A stretch of 64,000 bases of DNA, taken from the NCBI RefSeq assembly GCF_000720485.1, contig NZ_JOAX01000035.1, positions 1-64,000 on the forward strand, read 5' to 3'. The number at the start of each line of letters is the position of its first letter. Within the stretch, counting starts at the first letter, position 1. A program made the translations under genes and the position numbers. The notes under the pieces were generated by a model that had not been told where the DNA came from, made no database searches, and saw only the letters and a list, made by a program, of their open reading frames with translations. Shown one piece after another: positions 1 through 9,175 of this stretch. This DNA is from Streptomyces ochraceiscleroticus. GTDB lineage: Bacteria > Actinomycetota > Actinomycetes > Streptomycetales > Streptomycetaceae.

Positions 1-133
1 GCTGGACGAAAACGCCCGTTGGCGGCTGCTGGAGGGACTGGACGACATCAGCCTCACCCTCCGGGAGGAAGACTCCATCGCCGCATACGAGGCGAACAGG
101 CCGCCCTTCAAGCCGCGTACAGTAGTGGCCTGA
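1..133 (+). CDS. leuD: 3-isopropylmalate dehydratase small subunit, C-terminal end (partial)
   Basis: The frame is open from base 2 to a TGA at 131-133 and gives the last 43 residues. The tail pattern [12 protein letters not shown] then IAAYEANRP matches the C-terminus of LeuD, the small subunit of isopropylmalate isomerase in leucine synthesis. In Streptomyces leuC-leuD sits just upstream of hupS, which agrees with the next genes. The start and most of the protein lie outside the window. Confidence 0.9.
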   Translation, partial: LDENARWRLLEGLDDISLTLREEDSIAAYEANRPPFKPRTVVA

Positions 134-172
134 CCTCGGGGTTTTCTGGCTGAAAGACATCTTGCATACGAT

Positions 173-200
173 GCGCTCCTTGCCACTTGGCAAGGGGCGC
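173..200 (+). terminator. leuD terminator hairpin
   Basis: The arms at 173-185 and 188-200 form a 13-bp stem with one G-U pair. The T-rich stretch TTCGTCTTGTT follows. It lies 40 bp after the leuD stop, as expected for an intrinsic terminator. Confidence 0.7.
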
Positions 201-269
201 TTCGTCTTGTTGAGTGGCGTGTTGAGGCCCCGTGAAGCGACAACTCACCGCAGATGGCACAATTAGCGC

Positions 270-515
270 ATGGAACGCGACGGCCAACTGGAGCTCTACG
301 GTCTCGTCGCCGACCGCCTCAAGGCCGCACACACACGAGTGCGGACACTGCAAGTCCCGGAGGGCGTACGGATGGCGCTGACCCGGAAGCTGCTTGTCAT
401 CACGGCTGCGGCGAAACACGATCTGGCCGGCGCGGCACGGCGTCTGGAGCGCTTCATGAACGACCTCGACGAAGGGCGTTATCCCGAAGACGTGGATGCC
501 GACGGAACTCCGTGA
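270..515 (+). CDS. Conserved small helical protein of unknown function
   Basis: An 81-residue protein, mostly charged and helical (MERDGQLELYGLVADRLK at the start, LERFMNDLDEGRYPEDVDAD near the end). I do not recognise a domain. A similar-sized hypothetical gene commonly sits between leuD and hupS in Streptomyces. There is no clear Shine-Dalgarno sequence. The ATG lies close to an AT-rich stretch (CACAAT, TTAGC), so a leaderless transcript is possible. No signal peptide or membrane segment is seen. Confidence 0.6.
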   Translation: MERDGQLELYGLVADRLKAAHTRVRTLQVPEGVRMALTRKLLVITAAAKHDLAGAARRLERFMNDLDEGRYPEDVDADGTP

Positions 516-560
516 CGGTCGAGTTCGTTGCGGCACAAGGGTGATTAGCCCGTTTCGTGT

Positions 561-589
561 TTGATTTGCGGTATATATCTGCCTAACGT
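561..589 (+). promoter_or_regulatory. Putative hupS promoter
   Basis: TTGATT at 561-566 and TAACGT at 584-589 are separated by 17 bp, a fair match to the vegetative sigma consensus. The spacer holds TATATAT, unusual in this GC-rich DNA. The start codon of hupS lies 51 bp downstream of the -10. Confidence 0.55.
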
Positions 590-640
590 GCGAAAAAGCT
601 TGAACACATTCGTTCCAGCAATGTCTCCGAAGGGGAAGAC

Positions 641-1321
641 GTGAACAAGGCGCAGCTCGTAGAAGCCATTGCCGACAAGCTCGGCGGACGTCAGAACGCC
701 GCGGACGCGGTCGACGCGGTCCTGGACGCCATCGTCCGTGCCGTGGTCGGCGGCGACCGTGTTTCGGTCACCGGATTCGGTTCGTTCGAGAAGGTCGACC
801 GCCCGGCCCGTTACGCCCGTAACCCGCAGACGGGTGAGCGGGTGCGGGTGAAGAAGACCTCCGTGCCGCGTTTCCGCGCCGGACAGGGCTTCAAGGACCT
901 GGTCAGCGGCTCGAAGAAGCTCCCGAAGAACGACGTGGCCGTCAAGAAGGCCCCGAAGGGCAGCCTTTCGGGCGGCGCTTCCACCCGCACGACGGCCAAG
1001 GCCGCGGCCAAGAAGGCCACCGCCAAGAAGTCGGCGGCGAAGAAGACCACGGCGGCGAAGAAGACCACCACCGCCAAGAAGGCCACGCCGGCGAAGAAGA
1101 CGACCGCCGCCAAGAAGGCCACCACCGCCAAGAAGGCCACGCCGGCCAAGAAGACCGCCACGGCGAAGAAGGCCACGCCGGCCAAGAAGGCCACCACGGC
1201 GAAGAAGGCCACGGCCAAGAAGACCGCCCCGGCCAAGAAGACCACGGCGAAGAAGGCCCCGGCCAAGAAGGCCACCGCCCGCAAGACCACCGCCAAGAAG
1301 ACCACCGCCCGCAAGCGCTGA
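641..1321 (+). CDS. hupS: HU-family nucleoid protein with histone H1-like tail (HupS)
   Basis: A 226-residue DNA-binding protein. Residues 1-95 form a standard HU domain ([16 protein letters not shown], then [21 protein letters not shown]). The remaining ~130 residues are near-continuous [10 protein letters not shown] repeats ending TARKR, resembling eukaryotic histone H1. This two-part form is the Streptomyces HupS type, linked to compaction of spore nucleoids. The GTG start at 641 follows AAGGGGAAG. The DNA encoding the tail is a low-complexity repeat (about 1000-1315), prone to length change between strains. The gene appears monocistronic: it has its own upstream promoter and a strong terminator. 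Confidence 0.95.
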   Translation: MNKAQLVEAIADKLGGRQNAADAVDAVLDAIVRAVVGGDRVSVTGFGSFEKVDRPARYARNPQTGERVRVKKTSVPRFRAGQGFKDLVSGSKKLPKNDVAVKKAPKGSLSGGASTRTTAKAAAKKATAKKSAAKKTTAAKKTTTAKKATPAKKTTAAKKATTAKKATPAKKTATAKKATPAKKATTAKKATAKKTAPAKKTTAKKAPAKKATARKTTAKKTTARKR

Positions 1322-1344
1322 CCCTCCGGCGGCGAACCTCGCGA

Positions 1345-1375
1345 CGGGCCGGGCTCCCCAGGGGAGCCCGGCCCG
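1345..1375 (+). terminator. hupS terminator hairpin
   Basis: Perfect 15-bp inverted repeat (1345-1359 and 1361-1375) 24 bp after the hupS stop, very GC-rich and with no clear T run. Confidence 0.7.
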
Positions 1376-1414
1376 CGGTGCGTTGCCCGGACCCCTCCCG
1401 TTTAGGCTCTGACC

Positions 1415-1618
1415 ATGCAGGCCACCGCATACACCTACGACGCCGAGCGCCGCACGGGCAGCGTGCTGCTCGACGACGGCACCCCGCTGCCCTTCGACAC
1501 CGCCGCCTTCGACGCGGGCGGCCTGCGGCTGCTCCGCCCCGGCCAGCGGGTCCGCATCGACGTGACGGGCGAGGGCGAGGAGCGCCGGATCACCCTCATC
1601 ACGCTCCAGACGTTCTGA
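1415..1618 (+). CDS. Small conserved protein, probable beta-barrel (cold-shock-like) fold
   Basis: A 67-residue protein (MQATAYTYDAERRTGSVLLDDG, then LLRPGQRVRIDVTGEGEER). The pattern resembles the strand order of small OB/cold-shock-like proteins: a GSVLLDDG turn, then G-rich basic strands. It lacks the RNP motifs of true cold-shock proteins. TAGGCT at 1403-1408 lies 6 bp before the ATG, typical of a leaderless Streptomyces transcript. It converges with cofC. Function unknown. Confidence 0.7.
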   Translation: MQATAYTYDAERRTGSVLLDDGTPLPFDTAAFDAGGLRLLRPGQRVRIDVTGEGEERRITLITLQTF

Positions 1619-1705
1619 CGGCCGGGAGCAGGGCCCCGGCGGCCGCCCAGGCACCCGAAGCGCCTGCGGCCCCGCTCAGGCCCCTGGAGAGCGCCCCGGC
1701 CCCGC

Positions 1706-2401
1706 TCAGGCCCCCGGAGCGCCCAGCGCAGCGATTCCCGCCGAGATGGCCGCCGTATGGCGGGCCGTCCGCGCCCCCACGCCCAATTCCAGCGCCGCCC
1801 GGAGATCCTCCGGAGTGTCCACGTCCTGCCGCACGGACCGCACGCCGGACAAGGTGATCTCCTGAGCGCCCGAGTCCCTGTGCCGGGCCCGTGAGGCCCC
1901 GCCGAAAGCCGGGGCCAATTCCGCCCCCGGCGCCGCGGTCAGCAGCGTCGTCCCTATTTCCGCCGCATCCGCGAGAAATGCGCGCGGAAATTGCGCGGCC
2001 GAGGCGAGCACCCGTTCCAGTTCCGCCGGGCGCAGCGCCGGGAGATCCGCATTGAGCGCCGCCACCGCGGCACCGGGACGGCACGCCCGTACGGTGTGCG
2101 CGCCGTACGCGATCGCGGGATTCAGCCCCGCCGCCGGTACATCGGCCACGATGCGCGCCCCGAGGGCAGCGAGAGCCTCACCGGCCCCCGGATCATCCGT
2201 GACAACCGCCACATCCCGCACCACCGGGCATTTAAGCGCCGCAGCCACCGTGTCCAGGGCGAACGCCAGCGCCAGCCGGGGCCGGAAACGCGCGTCCGCC
2301 GCAGCGGACAGCCTGCTCTTAGCCCGCACCAGCGGTTTCAGGGGCACCACCAGGCTCCACACCGCATCCGCTCCTTCTTCTCGCATCGGCAGCATTGTCA
2401 C
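1706..2401 (-). CDS. cofC: 2-phospho-L-lactate / phosphoenolpyruvate guanylyltransferase
   Basis: A 231-residue nucleotidyltransferase of the CofC/FbiD family, which joins GMP to 2-phospholactate or PEP in coenzyme F420 synthesis. Visible features: the N-terminal VVPLKPLVRAKSRLS substrate loop, VAVVTDDPGA, LNADLPALRP (metal-binding Asp region) and VRSVRQDVDTPEDL near the C-terminus. GTG at 2401 is used here; ATG at 2395 or 2386 would shorten it slightly, and no Shine-Dalgarno sequence decides. It diverges from plsC with about 125 bp between them. The tail after residue 205 is Ala/Gly-rich and not conserved. Confidence 0.9.
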   Translation of the reverse strand: MTMLPMREEGADAVWSLVVPLKPLVRAKSRLSAAADARFRPRLALAFALDTVAAALKCPVVRDVAVVTDDPGAGEALAALGARIVADVPAAGLNPAIAYGAHTVRACRPGAAVAALNADLPALRPAELERVLASAAQFPRAFLADAAEIGTTLLTAAPGAELAPAFGGASRARHRDSGAQEITLSGVRSVRQDVDTPEDLRAALELGVGARTARHTAAISAGIAALGAPGA

Positions 2402-2526
2402 CCGCTGCCGCCGCCCGCAGCAGGGCGCGGAGATACGGTGTCCTCGACAGACCGGGTACCGGGGGCGACACTTGTGCGGCTGCCGGGTCGCCGCAGCTCA
2501 GCAGGTCCCATTAGGAGGGTGTCCGA

Positions 2527-3318
2527 GTGTCCCGCCACAGAATCGGCTTCTGGTACCGCCTCGCAGCGGTCATCGCAAAACCGCCGCTCGTGGTGCTGTT
2601 CAAGCGGGACTGGCAGGGAATGGAGCACATTCCCGCCGAGGGCGGATTCATCACCGCGGTCAACCACAACTCGTATCTCGACCCGCTCTCCTACGCGCAC
2701 TATCAGTACAACACCGGACGGGTCCCGCGATTCCTCGCCAAGAGCGGCCTCTTCAAGGGCGGCTTCGTCGGCGCGGTCATGCGCGGAACGGGACAGATCC
2801 CGGTCTACCGCGAATCCACCGACGCGGCCACCGCGTTCCGGGCCGCCGTGGACGCCATCAACAGGGGCGAGTGCGTCGCCTTCTACCCCGAGGGCACCCT
2901 CACCCGGGACCCCGACATGTGGCCCATGCAGGGCAAGACCGGCGCCGCCCGCGTCGCACTGCTCACCAAGGCGCCCGTCATCCCGGTCGCCCAGTGGGGC
3001 GCCAACGAGGCGATGCCGCCGTACGCCAAGGAGAAGAAGCTCCGCCTCTTCCCGCGCAAGACGCTGCGCGTGAAGGCGGGCCCGCCGGTCGACCTGGCCG
3101 AGTTCTACGGCCAGGAGCCCACCGCCGAGGTGCTGCGCGCCGTCACCGACCGCATCATGGCCTCGGTGACCGGCATCCTGGCCGAGGTCCGCGAGGAGCC
3201 CGCGCCGGCCGAGCCGTACGACCACCGCAAGGCCCGCGCCGAACAGCGCCGGAAGAACCAGCAGATGCGGCAGCGGGACAAGACGCCCGGCCCCACTCAG
3301 GAGGATGAAGGCAAGTGA
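2527..3318 (+). CDS. plsC: 1-acyl-sn-glycerol-3-phosphate acyltransferase (PlsC family)
   Basis: A 263-residue membrane-associated acyltransferase that adds the second acyl chain in phosphatidic acid synthesis. The catalytic NHxxxxD motif is seen as NHNSYLD. The acceptor-binding block follows as FYPEGTLTRD, and VIPVAQWGANE is block IV. The GTG start at 2527 sits 9 bp after a strong AGGAGGG. The C-terminus is basic (RKARAEQRRKNQQMRQRDK). The stop overlaps the start of gpsA by 4 bp (GTGA), so the two lipid genes are translationally coupled. Confidence 0.93.
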   Translation: MSRHRIGFWYRLAAVIAKPPLVVLFKRDWQGMEHIPAEGGFITAVNHNSYLDPLSYAHYQYNTGRVPRFLAKSGLFKGGFVGAVMRGTGQIPVYRESTDAATAFRAAVDAINRGECVAFYPEGTLTRDPDMWPMQGKTGAARVALLTKAPVIPVAQWGANEAMPPYAKEKKLRLFPRKTLRVKAGPPVDLAEFYGQEPTAEVLRAVTDRIMASVTGILAEVREEPAPAEPYDHRKARAEQRRKNQQMRQRDKTPGPTQEDEGK

Positions 3319-4316
3319 CGCGCTGCGCCGTCTACGGCACGGGGTCGTGGGGCACCGCATTCGCGATGGTGCTGGCCGACGCGGGCTGCGAGGTGACCCT
3401 GTGGGGCCGCCGCGCCGAGCTCGCCGAGGCCATCAACACCGGCCGCACCAACCCCGACTACCTCCCGGGCGTGGAGCTGCCGCAGACCGTACGGGCCACC
3501 GCCGACCCCGCCGAGGCCGCCGCCGGCGCGGAGTTCACCATCCTCGCCGTGCCGTCCCAGACGCTGCGCGCCAACCTCGCCGACTGGTCGCCCCTGCTGC
3601 CCTCCGACACCGTCCTGGTGTCCCTGATGAAGGGCATCGAGCTCGGTACGGCCAAGCGGATGAGCGAGGTCATCGAAGAGGTCGCCAAGGTGCCCGCCGA
3701 GCGGGTGGCCGTGCTGACGGGCCCGAACCTCGCCAAGGAGATCGCCGCCCGGCAGCCCGCCGCCGCCGTCGTCGCCTGCACCGACGAGGCCGTCGCGACC
3801 CGCCTGCAGGCCGCCTGCCACACCCCGTACTTCCGCCCGTACACCACCACCGACGTGGTGGGCGCGGAGCTGGGCGGCGCGGTGAAGAACGTCATCGGCC
3901 TCGCGGTGGGCATCGCGGGCGGCATGGGCCTGGGCGACAACGCCAAGGCGTCGCTCATCACCCGCGGCCTCGCCGAGACCATGCGGCTGGGGCTCGCGCT
4001 GGGCGCGGACCCGGCCACGTTCGCGGGGCTGGCGGGCATGGGTGACCTGGTCGCCACCTGCTCCTCGCCGCTCTCCCGCAACAACACCTTCGGCCAGAAC
4101 CTGGGCCGCGGCATGAGCCTCGACGAGACCATCGCCGTCACCAAGCAGACCGCCGAGGGCGTGAAGTCCTGCGAATCGGTGCTGGACCTGGCCCGCCGGC
4201 ACGGCGTCGAGATGCCCATCACCGAGACGGTGGTGAGCATCGTCCACGACGCCAAGCCGCCGCTGGTGGCCCTGAAGGAACTGATGTCGCGCTCGGCGAA
4301 GCCGGAGCGGCACTGA
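3315..4316 (+). CDS. gpsA: Glycerol-3-phosphate dehydrogenase [NAD(P)+]
   Basis: A 333-residue cytosolic enzyme reducing dihydroxyacetone phosphate to sn-glycerol 3-phosphate for phospholipid synthesis. The Rossmann motif is GTGSWGTAFA at residues 8-17. The catalytic region includes LGGAVKNVIGLAVG (Lys) and GMGDLVATC with SRNNTFG, all standard for GpsA. The start overlaps plsC by 4 bp, fitting a plsC-gpsA operon that feeds and uses the same substrate pool. The length is normal for the family. Confidence 0.96.
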   Translation: MTRCAVYGTGSWGTAFAMVLADAGCEVTLWGRRAELAEAINTGRTNPDYLPGVELPQTVRATADPAEAAAGAEFTILAVPSQTLRANLADWSPLLPSDTVLVSLMKGIELGTAKRMSEVIEEVAKVPAERVAVLTGPNLAKEIAARQPAAAVVACTDEAVATRLQAACHTPYFRPYTTTDVVGAELGGAVKNVIGLAVGIAGGMGLGDNAKASLITRGLAETMRLGLALGADPATFAGLAGMGDLVATCSSPLSRNNTFGQNLGRGMSLDETIAVTKQTAEGVKSCESVLDLARRHGVEMPITETVVSIVHDAKPPLVALKELMSRSAKPERH

Positions 4317-4324
4317 ACCACCGG

Positions 4325-4374
4325 TTGTCCACAGGCCCTGACGGCCGCGCGCCGTGAACCGCCCGTTGTCCACA
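4325..4374 (+). promoter_or_regulatory. Two DnaA boxes in a 41-bp tandem repeat
   Basis: TTGTCCACA occurs at 4325-4333 and again at 4366-4374 in the same orientation, each inside a repeated context ending CAGGCCC(T/C)GACGG. This nonamer is the preferred DnaA box of Streptomyces. The pair lies 9 bp after the gpsA stop, outside coding sequence. Confidence 0.7.
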
Positions 4375-4412
4375 GGCCCCGACGGGCATGAGCCGTGCGC
4401 GCTACCTTCACG

Positions 4413-4436
4413 ACATGCCGCTTCTGGGCGGCATGT
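4413..4436 (+). terminator. Inverted repeat between gpsA and ddlA
   Basis: A perfect 9-bp stem (4413-4421 with 4428-4436) and 6-base loop TTCTGG, about 100 bp after gpsA. No T run follows. It may end the plsC-gpsA transcript or act as a protein site. Confidence 0.4.
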
Positions 4437-4574
4437 GTGGTGGAGGTGGGGGAGGGGCCTTGGCCACGGTGCGGAAGTTCTCCGAAGTTCTCCCGCTGGT
4501 CTGGGGAGAGGGAGGGGCCCTGCCAGGGAACGCGGGGGCGTGGCCCATTGAAGCGCCCCACACCCCCCAAGACA

Positions 4575-4603
4575 TTCGCATCCGCCGTACCAACAGGTAG
4601 TCT
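4575..4603 (+). promoter_or_regulatory. Putative ddlA promoter
   Basis: TTCGCA at 4575-4580 and TAGTCT at 4598-4603 are spaced by 17 bp. The ATG of ddlA is 9 bp after the -10, so the mRNA would have almost no leader, which agrees with the lack of a Shine-Dalgarno sequence. Confidence 0.5.
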
Positions 4604-4612
4604 CGGTCCGAT

Positions 4613-5749
4613 ATGAGCAGCGAGACCTCCTCCCAGAAGCCCCGCGTCGCCGTCGTGTTCGGCGGGCGCAGCTCCGAGCACGCCATCTCCGTGGTCACCG
4701 CGGGCGCCGTCCTGAGCGCGATCGACCGCGAGAAGTACGACGTGCTGCCGATCGGCATCACGACGGACGGCCGCTGGGCGCTGACCGCCGACGAGCCGGA
4801 GCGGATGGCCATCACGGACCGGAAGCTGCCGAGCGTGGCGGAGCTGGCCGAGTCCGCCGACGGCGCCGTGGTCCTGCCGGTCGACCCCACCAGCCGTGAG
4901 GTCGTCTACAGCGAGCCCGGCCAGGTACCGAAGGCGCTCGGCGACGTCGACGTGGTCTTCCCCGTCCTGCACGGCCCGTACGGCGAGGACGGCACCCTCC
5001 AGGGCCTCCTGGAGCTGTCCGGCGTGCCCTACGTGGGCTCCGGCGTGCTCTCCTCGGCCGTCGGCCAGGACAAGGACTACATGAAGCGGGTGTTCGCCTC
5101 CTTCGGGCTGCCGGTCGGCCCGTACGAGGTCATCCGCCCGCGCGAGTGGGAGCAGGACCCCGCGGCGGCGCGGAAGAAGATCGTGGACTTCGCTGGCGAG
5201 CACGGCTGGCCGCTGTTCGTGAAGCCCGCCCGGGCCGGCTCCTCCATGGGCATCTCCAAGGTCGACGACCTCGCCGGGCTGGACGCGGCCGTCGAGGAGG
5301 CCCGCCGCCACGACCCGAAGATCCTGGTCGAGTCGCTGCTGAGCGGCCGGGAGATCGAGTGCGGCGTGCTGGAGTTCGAGGACGGTCCGCGGGCCAGCGT
5401 CCCGGCCGAGATCCCGCCGGTCACCGCGCACGACTTCTACGACTTCGAGGCCAAGTACATCGACTCCGCCACCGGACTGGTGCCCGCGCCGCTCACCGAG
5501 GAGCAGACCGCGCGCGTCCAGGAGCTGGCCGTCGAGGCGTTCGAGGCGGCGTCCTGCGAGGGCCTGGTGCGCGCCGACTTCTTCCTGCAGGACAACGGCG
5601 AGTTCGTCATCAACGAGATCAACACCCTGCCGGGCTTCACGCCCATTTCGATGTACCCGCGGATGTGGCAGGAGTCCGGGGTGAGCTACGCCGAGCTGGT
5701 GGACCGGCTCATCCAGGCGGCGCTGCGGCGCTCCACGGGCCTGCGCTGA
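4613..5749 (+). CDS. ddlA: D-alanine--D-alanine ligase
   Basis: A 378-residue ATP-grasp ligase forming D-Ala-D-Ala for peptidoglycan precursors. The N-terminal signature VVFGGRSSEHAISVVTA (residues about 13-29), PVLHGPYGEDGTLQGLLEL, FVKPARAGSSMGI (ATP-grasp) and the C-terminal INEINTLPGFTPISMYPRMW with metal-binding Glu/Asn are all present. SMYPRMW is the usual C-terminal form of D-Ala ligases rather than D-Ala-D-Lac ligases. The start is near-leaderless. The length is typical of actinobacteria. Confidence 0.96.
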   Translation: MSSETSSQKPRVAVVFGGRSSEHAISVVTAGAVLSAIDREKYDVLPIGITTDGRWALTADEPERMAITDRKLPSVAELAESADGAVVLPVDPTSREVVYSEPGQVPKALGDVDVVFPVLHGPYGEDGTLQGLLELSGVPYVGSGVLSSAVGQDKDYMKRVFASFGLPVGPYEVIRPREWEQDPAAARKKIVDFAGEHGWPLFVKPARAGSSMGISKVDDLAGLDAAVEEARRHDPKILVESLLSGREIECGVLEFEDGPRASVPAEIPPVTAHDFYDFEAKYIDSATGLVPAPLTEEQTARVQELAVEAFEAASCEGLVRADFFLQDNGEFVINEINTLPGFTPISMYPRMWQESGVSYAELVDRLIQAALRRSTGLR

Positions 5750-5779
5750 GCCTTCGCGGCGGCCGGTCGGGGGCGTGTT

Positions 5780-6283
5780 CTACACGACCCCGACCGGGAC
5801 GGTCTTCTTCACGGCCGACGCGAGGTCGGTGAGGACATCGACTTCGGGCGCGTACTTGCCCGGCACGGTCACCTCGACGTTCGCGCGGCGCAGCACGGTC
5901 GTGAAGCGGTAGCCGTCGTCCTGTTTCTCGAAGAGCCACTCGACGCCGTTGATTTCCGCGGCGTCCTGCAGCGGGTTGTAATGTTCATTACCAGGCTTCA
6001 GTACGTCGGGCTCCGGCACGCCGCAGCGCAGCTGTACGGCGGGCTCGCCCCACACGGCGGTGAAGTCGGAGACGGGATCGGCGGTCCGCCGCTTCAGACC
6101 GTCCACGGCGTCGGGCAGTTTCCCGTGCAGCGCCCGGCAGAGCCGGGCCTGCTCCCCCTTCGGGGCGGGAACCGCCACGCTCGCCGAATCGTCGGACGGG
6201 GCACAGCCCGCCACTGCGATCAGCACGGCGAGCAGCGGCGGAGCGAGCGACCGGCCTGGCGAGGATTTCACCCGGCCGAGCAT
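5780..6283 (-). CDS. DUF3515 family lipoprotein
   Basis: A 167-residue protein with a lipoprotein signal: basic MLGRVKSSPGRS, a hydrophobic stretch LAPPLLAVLIAVAGC, and Cys at about residue 27. The mature part has LCRALHGKLPDAVDGL and AVWGEPAVQLRCGVP, which match the DUF3515 family found in actinobacteria next to thiL and ddlA. Two further Cys residues could form a disulfide outside the membrane. Function unknown. It is transcribed opposite to ddlA and thiL and lies just downstream of the small RAM-domain gene. Confidence 0.85.
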   Translation of the reverse strand: MLGRVKSSPGRSLAPPLLAVLIAVAGCAPSDDSASVAVPAPKGEQARLCRALHGKLPDAVDGLKRRTADPVSDFTAVWGEPAVQLRCGVPEPDVLKPGNEHYNPLQDAAEINGVEWLFEKQDDGYRFTTVLRRANVEVTVPGKYAPEVDVLTDLASAVKKTVPVGVV

Positions 6284-6291
6284 ACGGGGGA

Positions 6292-6525
6292 CTAGATATG
6301 AACCACCGGGCAGGTCAGGGTGCGCGTGATGCCGTCCACTTGCTGGACTTTGGCGACCACCATGCGGCCCAGATCATCGACCGTGTCAGCCTGGGCACGC
6401 ACGATCACGTCGTAGGGACCGGTCACGTCCTCGGCCTGGATCACGCCGGGCAGTTTGGCGATCACTTCGGCGACCGCGGACGCCTTGCCGACCTCGGTCT
6501 GGATCAGGATGTACGCCTGTACCAC
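6292..6525 (-). CDS. Stand-alone Lrp/AsnC ligand-binding (RAM) domain protein
   Basis: A 77-residue protein beginning VQAYILIQTEVGKASAVAE, followed by LPGVIQAEDVTGPYDVIVRA. This is the effector-binding half of Lrp/AsnC regulators without the DNA-binding half. Such SraA-like domains bind amino acids and form multimers. The start is GTG. It probably shares a transcript with the DUF3515 gene 8 bp downstream. Its physiological ligand cannot be told from sequence. Confidence 0.88.
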   Translation of the reverse strand: MVQAYILIQTEVGKASAVAEVIAKLPGVIQAEDVTGPYDVIVRAQADTVDDLGRMVVAKVQQVDGITRTLTCPVVHI

Positions 6526-6749
6526 GGGACCTCCAGGGCGGCTTCGAGGATCATGTGGGAAGAAGGGACGCCACGGTACCGCGTCGCCGAGCGGAGCGGG
6601 GAGACCCGCGCGGTGTACGCGGTGAACAGTTCGCGGCCGCCGGCGCGGAACGCGTCATCCGGAGCGCGGCCGTCCGGGAACGCGGCTTCGGCCGTGCGCG
6701 ACGCGTCAGTGGAGTACGGAAGGTCCGTACGCATGGGAAGGGCAACAGC

Positions 6750-7718
6750 ATGAAGGGCACCGTCGGCGAGTTGGGGGAGTTCGGCCTCATCAGAGAGCTG
6801 ACCTCGCGGCTCACCTCCACCCCGGCCGTACGCATCGGACCGGGCGACGACGCCGCCGTGGTCACCGCGCCGGACCGCCGGGTGGTGGCCAGTACGGACG
6901 TACTCCTCGAAGGGCGGCACTTCCGCCGCGACTGGTCCACCGCCTACGACGTCGGCCGCAAGGCCGCCGCCCAGAACCTCGCCGACATCGCCGCCATGGG
7001 CGCGGTCCCCACCGCCATCCTGCTCGGCCTCGTCGTCCCCGCCGAACTCCCCGCCACGTGGGCCACGGAGCTGATGGACGGGCTGCGCGACGAGTGCCAG
7101 GTCGCGGGCGCCGCCGTGGTCGGCGGCGACGTCGTACGCGGCGAGATCATCACCGTCGCCATCACCGCCCTCGGCGACCTGCGCAACGCCGAGCCGGTCA
7201 CCCGGGGCGGCGCCCAGCCCGGCGACGTCGTCGCGGTCACCGGCTGGCTCGGCTGGTCGGCGGCGGGCCACGCCGTCCTCACCCGCGGCTTCCGCTCCCC
7301 GCGCGCCTTCGTGGAGGCGCACCGCAGGCCGGAGCCGCCGTACCACGCGGGCCCCGCGGCCGCCGGGCTCGGCGCGACCGCCATGACGGACGTCAGCGAC
7401 GGCCTGGTCGCCGACCTCGGGCACATCGCCGAGGCCAGCAAGGTCCGCATCGACCTGCAGTCCCAGAAGATCGACGTGCCCTCGCAGATGGCCGACATCG
7501 GTACGGCGTGCGGCGTGGACCCGCTGCAGTGGGTGCTCTCCGGCGGCGAGGACCACGCGATCGTCGCGACCTTCCCGCCGGACGTGAAGCTCCCGGCCCG
7601 CTGGAAGGTCATCGGAGAGGTACTCAACCCCTCCGCGCTGCCCCAGGTGACGGTGGACGGCGCGCCCTGGACCAAGGGCGGCTGGGACCACTTCGGCGAC
7701 GACGACGTGGTCGGCTAG
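6750..7718 (+). CDS. thiL: Thiamine-monophosphate kinase
   Basis: A 322-residue AIR-synthase/PurM-type enzyme that phosphorylates thiamine monophosphate to the active diphosphate. Seen: IGPGDDAAVV near the N-terminus, STDVLLEGRHF, NLADIAAMGAVP, VGGDVVRG and MTDVSDGLVADLGHIAE, all standard ThiL blocks binding Mg-ATP. The frame is open upstream to about 6555, but the ATG at 6750 follows GGAAGGG at the right distance and begins the conserved domain (GELGEFGLIRELT). The gene is followed after 50 bp by thiD, the previous kinase of the pathway, which has its own promoter. Confidence 0.95.
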   Translation: MKGTVGELGEFGLIRELTSRLTSTPAVRIGPGDDAAVVTAPDRRVVASTDVLLEGRHFRRDWSTAYDVGRKAAAQNLADIAAMGAVPTAILLGLVVPAELPATWATELMDGLRDECQVAGAAVVGGDVVRGEIITVAITALGDLRNAEPVTRGGAQPGDVVAVTGWLGWSAAGHAVLTRGFRSPRAFVEAHRRPEPPYHAGPAAAGLGATAMTDVSDGLVADLGHIAEASKVRIDLQSQKIDVPSQMADIGTACGVDPLQWVLSGGEDHAIVATFPPDVKLPARWKVIGEVLNPSALPQVTVDGAPWTKGGWDHFGDDDVVG

Positions 7719-7768
7719 CCCGGGGGCGACCCGACAGGCCGGATCCGGCGGTCGATTAGATTCGGGGC

Positions 7769-8563
<795 letters not shown>

Positions 8564-8664
8564 GTACGTCAGCGGGGGCGGCCCCTCGTGGGTACGCCCC
8601 CGCCCGCGCGGCTCACGGACGAGCCGCCGGACAAGCTGCCGGACAAGCTTCCGGGCAAACAGAA

Positions 8665-8694
8665 AAGCCGGCCCACCCTGAGGTGGACCGGCTT
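8665..8694 (-). terminator. Shared terminator between thiD and rpmB
   Basis: A 12-bp stem with one mismatch (8665-8677 with 8682-8694), 4-base loop. On the minus strand it is followed by TTTTCTGTTT, making it a good intrinsic terminator for rpmB; thiD reads into it from the other side. Confidence 0.75.
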
Positions 8695-8730
8695 CAAGGC
8701 AACCGGCAGAGGCTGCGCCACGACGTAACG

Positions 8731-8916
8731 TCAGCGCGCGACCTTGCCGGCCTTGATGCACGAGGTGCAGACGTTGAGCCGCTTCGGCGTGCGCCCGATC
8801 ACAGCGCGCACCGTCTGGATGTTGGGGTTCCAACGACGGTTGGTGCGGCGGTGCGAGTGAGAAACGCTCTTGCCGAAGCCCGGCCCCTTGCCGCAGACGT
8901 CGCAGTTGGCAGCCAC
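8731..8916 (-). CDS. rpmB: 50S ribosomal protein L28 (zinc-binding type)
   Basis: A 61-residue ribosomal protein starting with GTG ([29 protein letters not shown]). The two CxxC pairs (CDVC and CTSC) show the zinc-binding C+ form. Streptomyces often also carry a zinc-free paralogue under Zur control elsewhere. It stands alone on the minus strand with its own terminator. Confidence 0.97.
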   Translation of the reverse strand: MAANCDVCGKGPGFGKSVSHSHRRTNRRWNPNIQTVRAVIGRTPKRLNVCTSCIKAGKVAR

Positions 8917-9175
8917 GGGTCACTCCAAAGACTTCAGATGCACTTACGGTAATTCCCAGCGCGCCGAGTGCATTGAACGACAAGCGGTGCCGGGAGGGGA
9001 AAAGACCCGATTCGCATCGGGCAACCGGAGCAGCATACAACGACCGCTCCCGCCCTACGAAACTACCATGACCGCCCGGGGGCCCCGCCCGAGCACCCGT
9101 CCCGTCCGCCGCTACCCTGCGGTGCACTGCCTGCCCCGACCGGGGAGGACATACGGCGACCGAGGAGGACGCACG

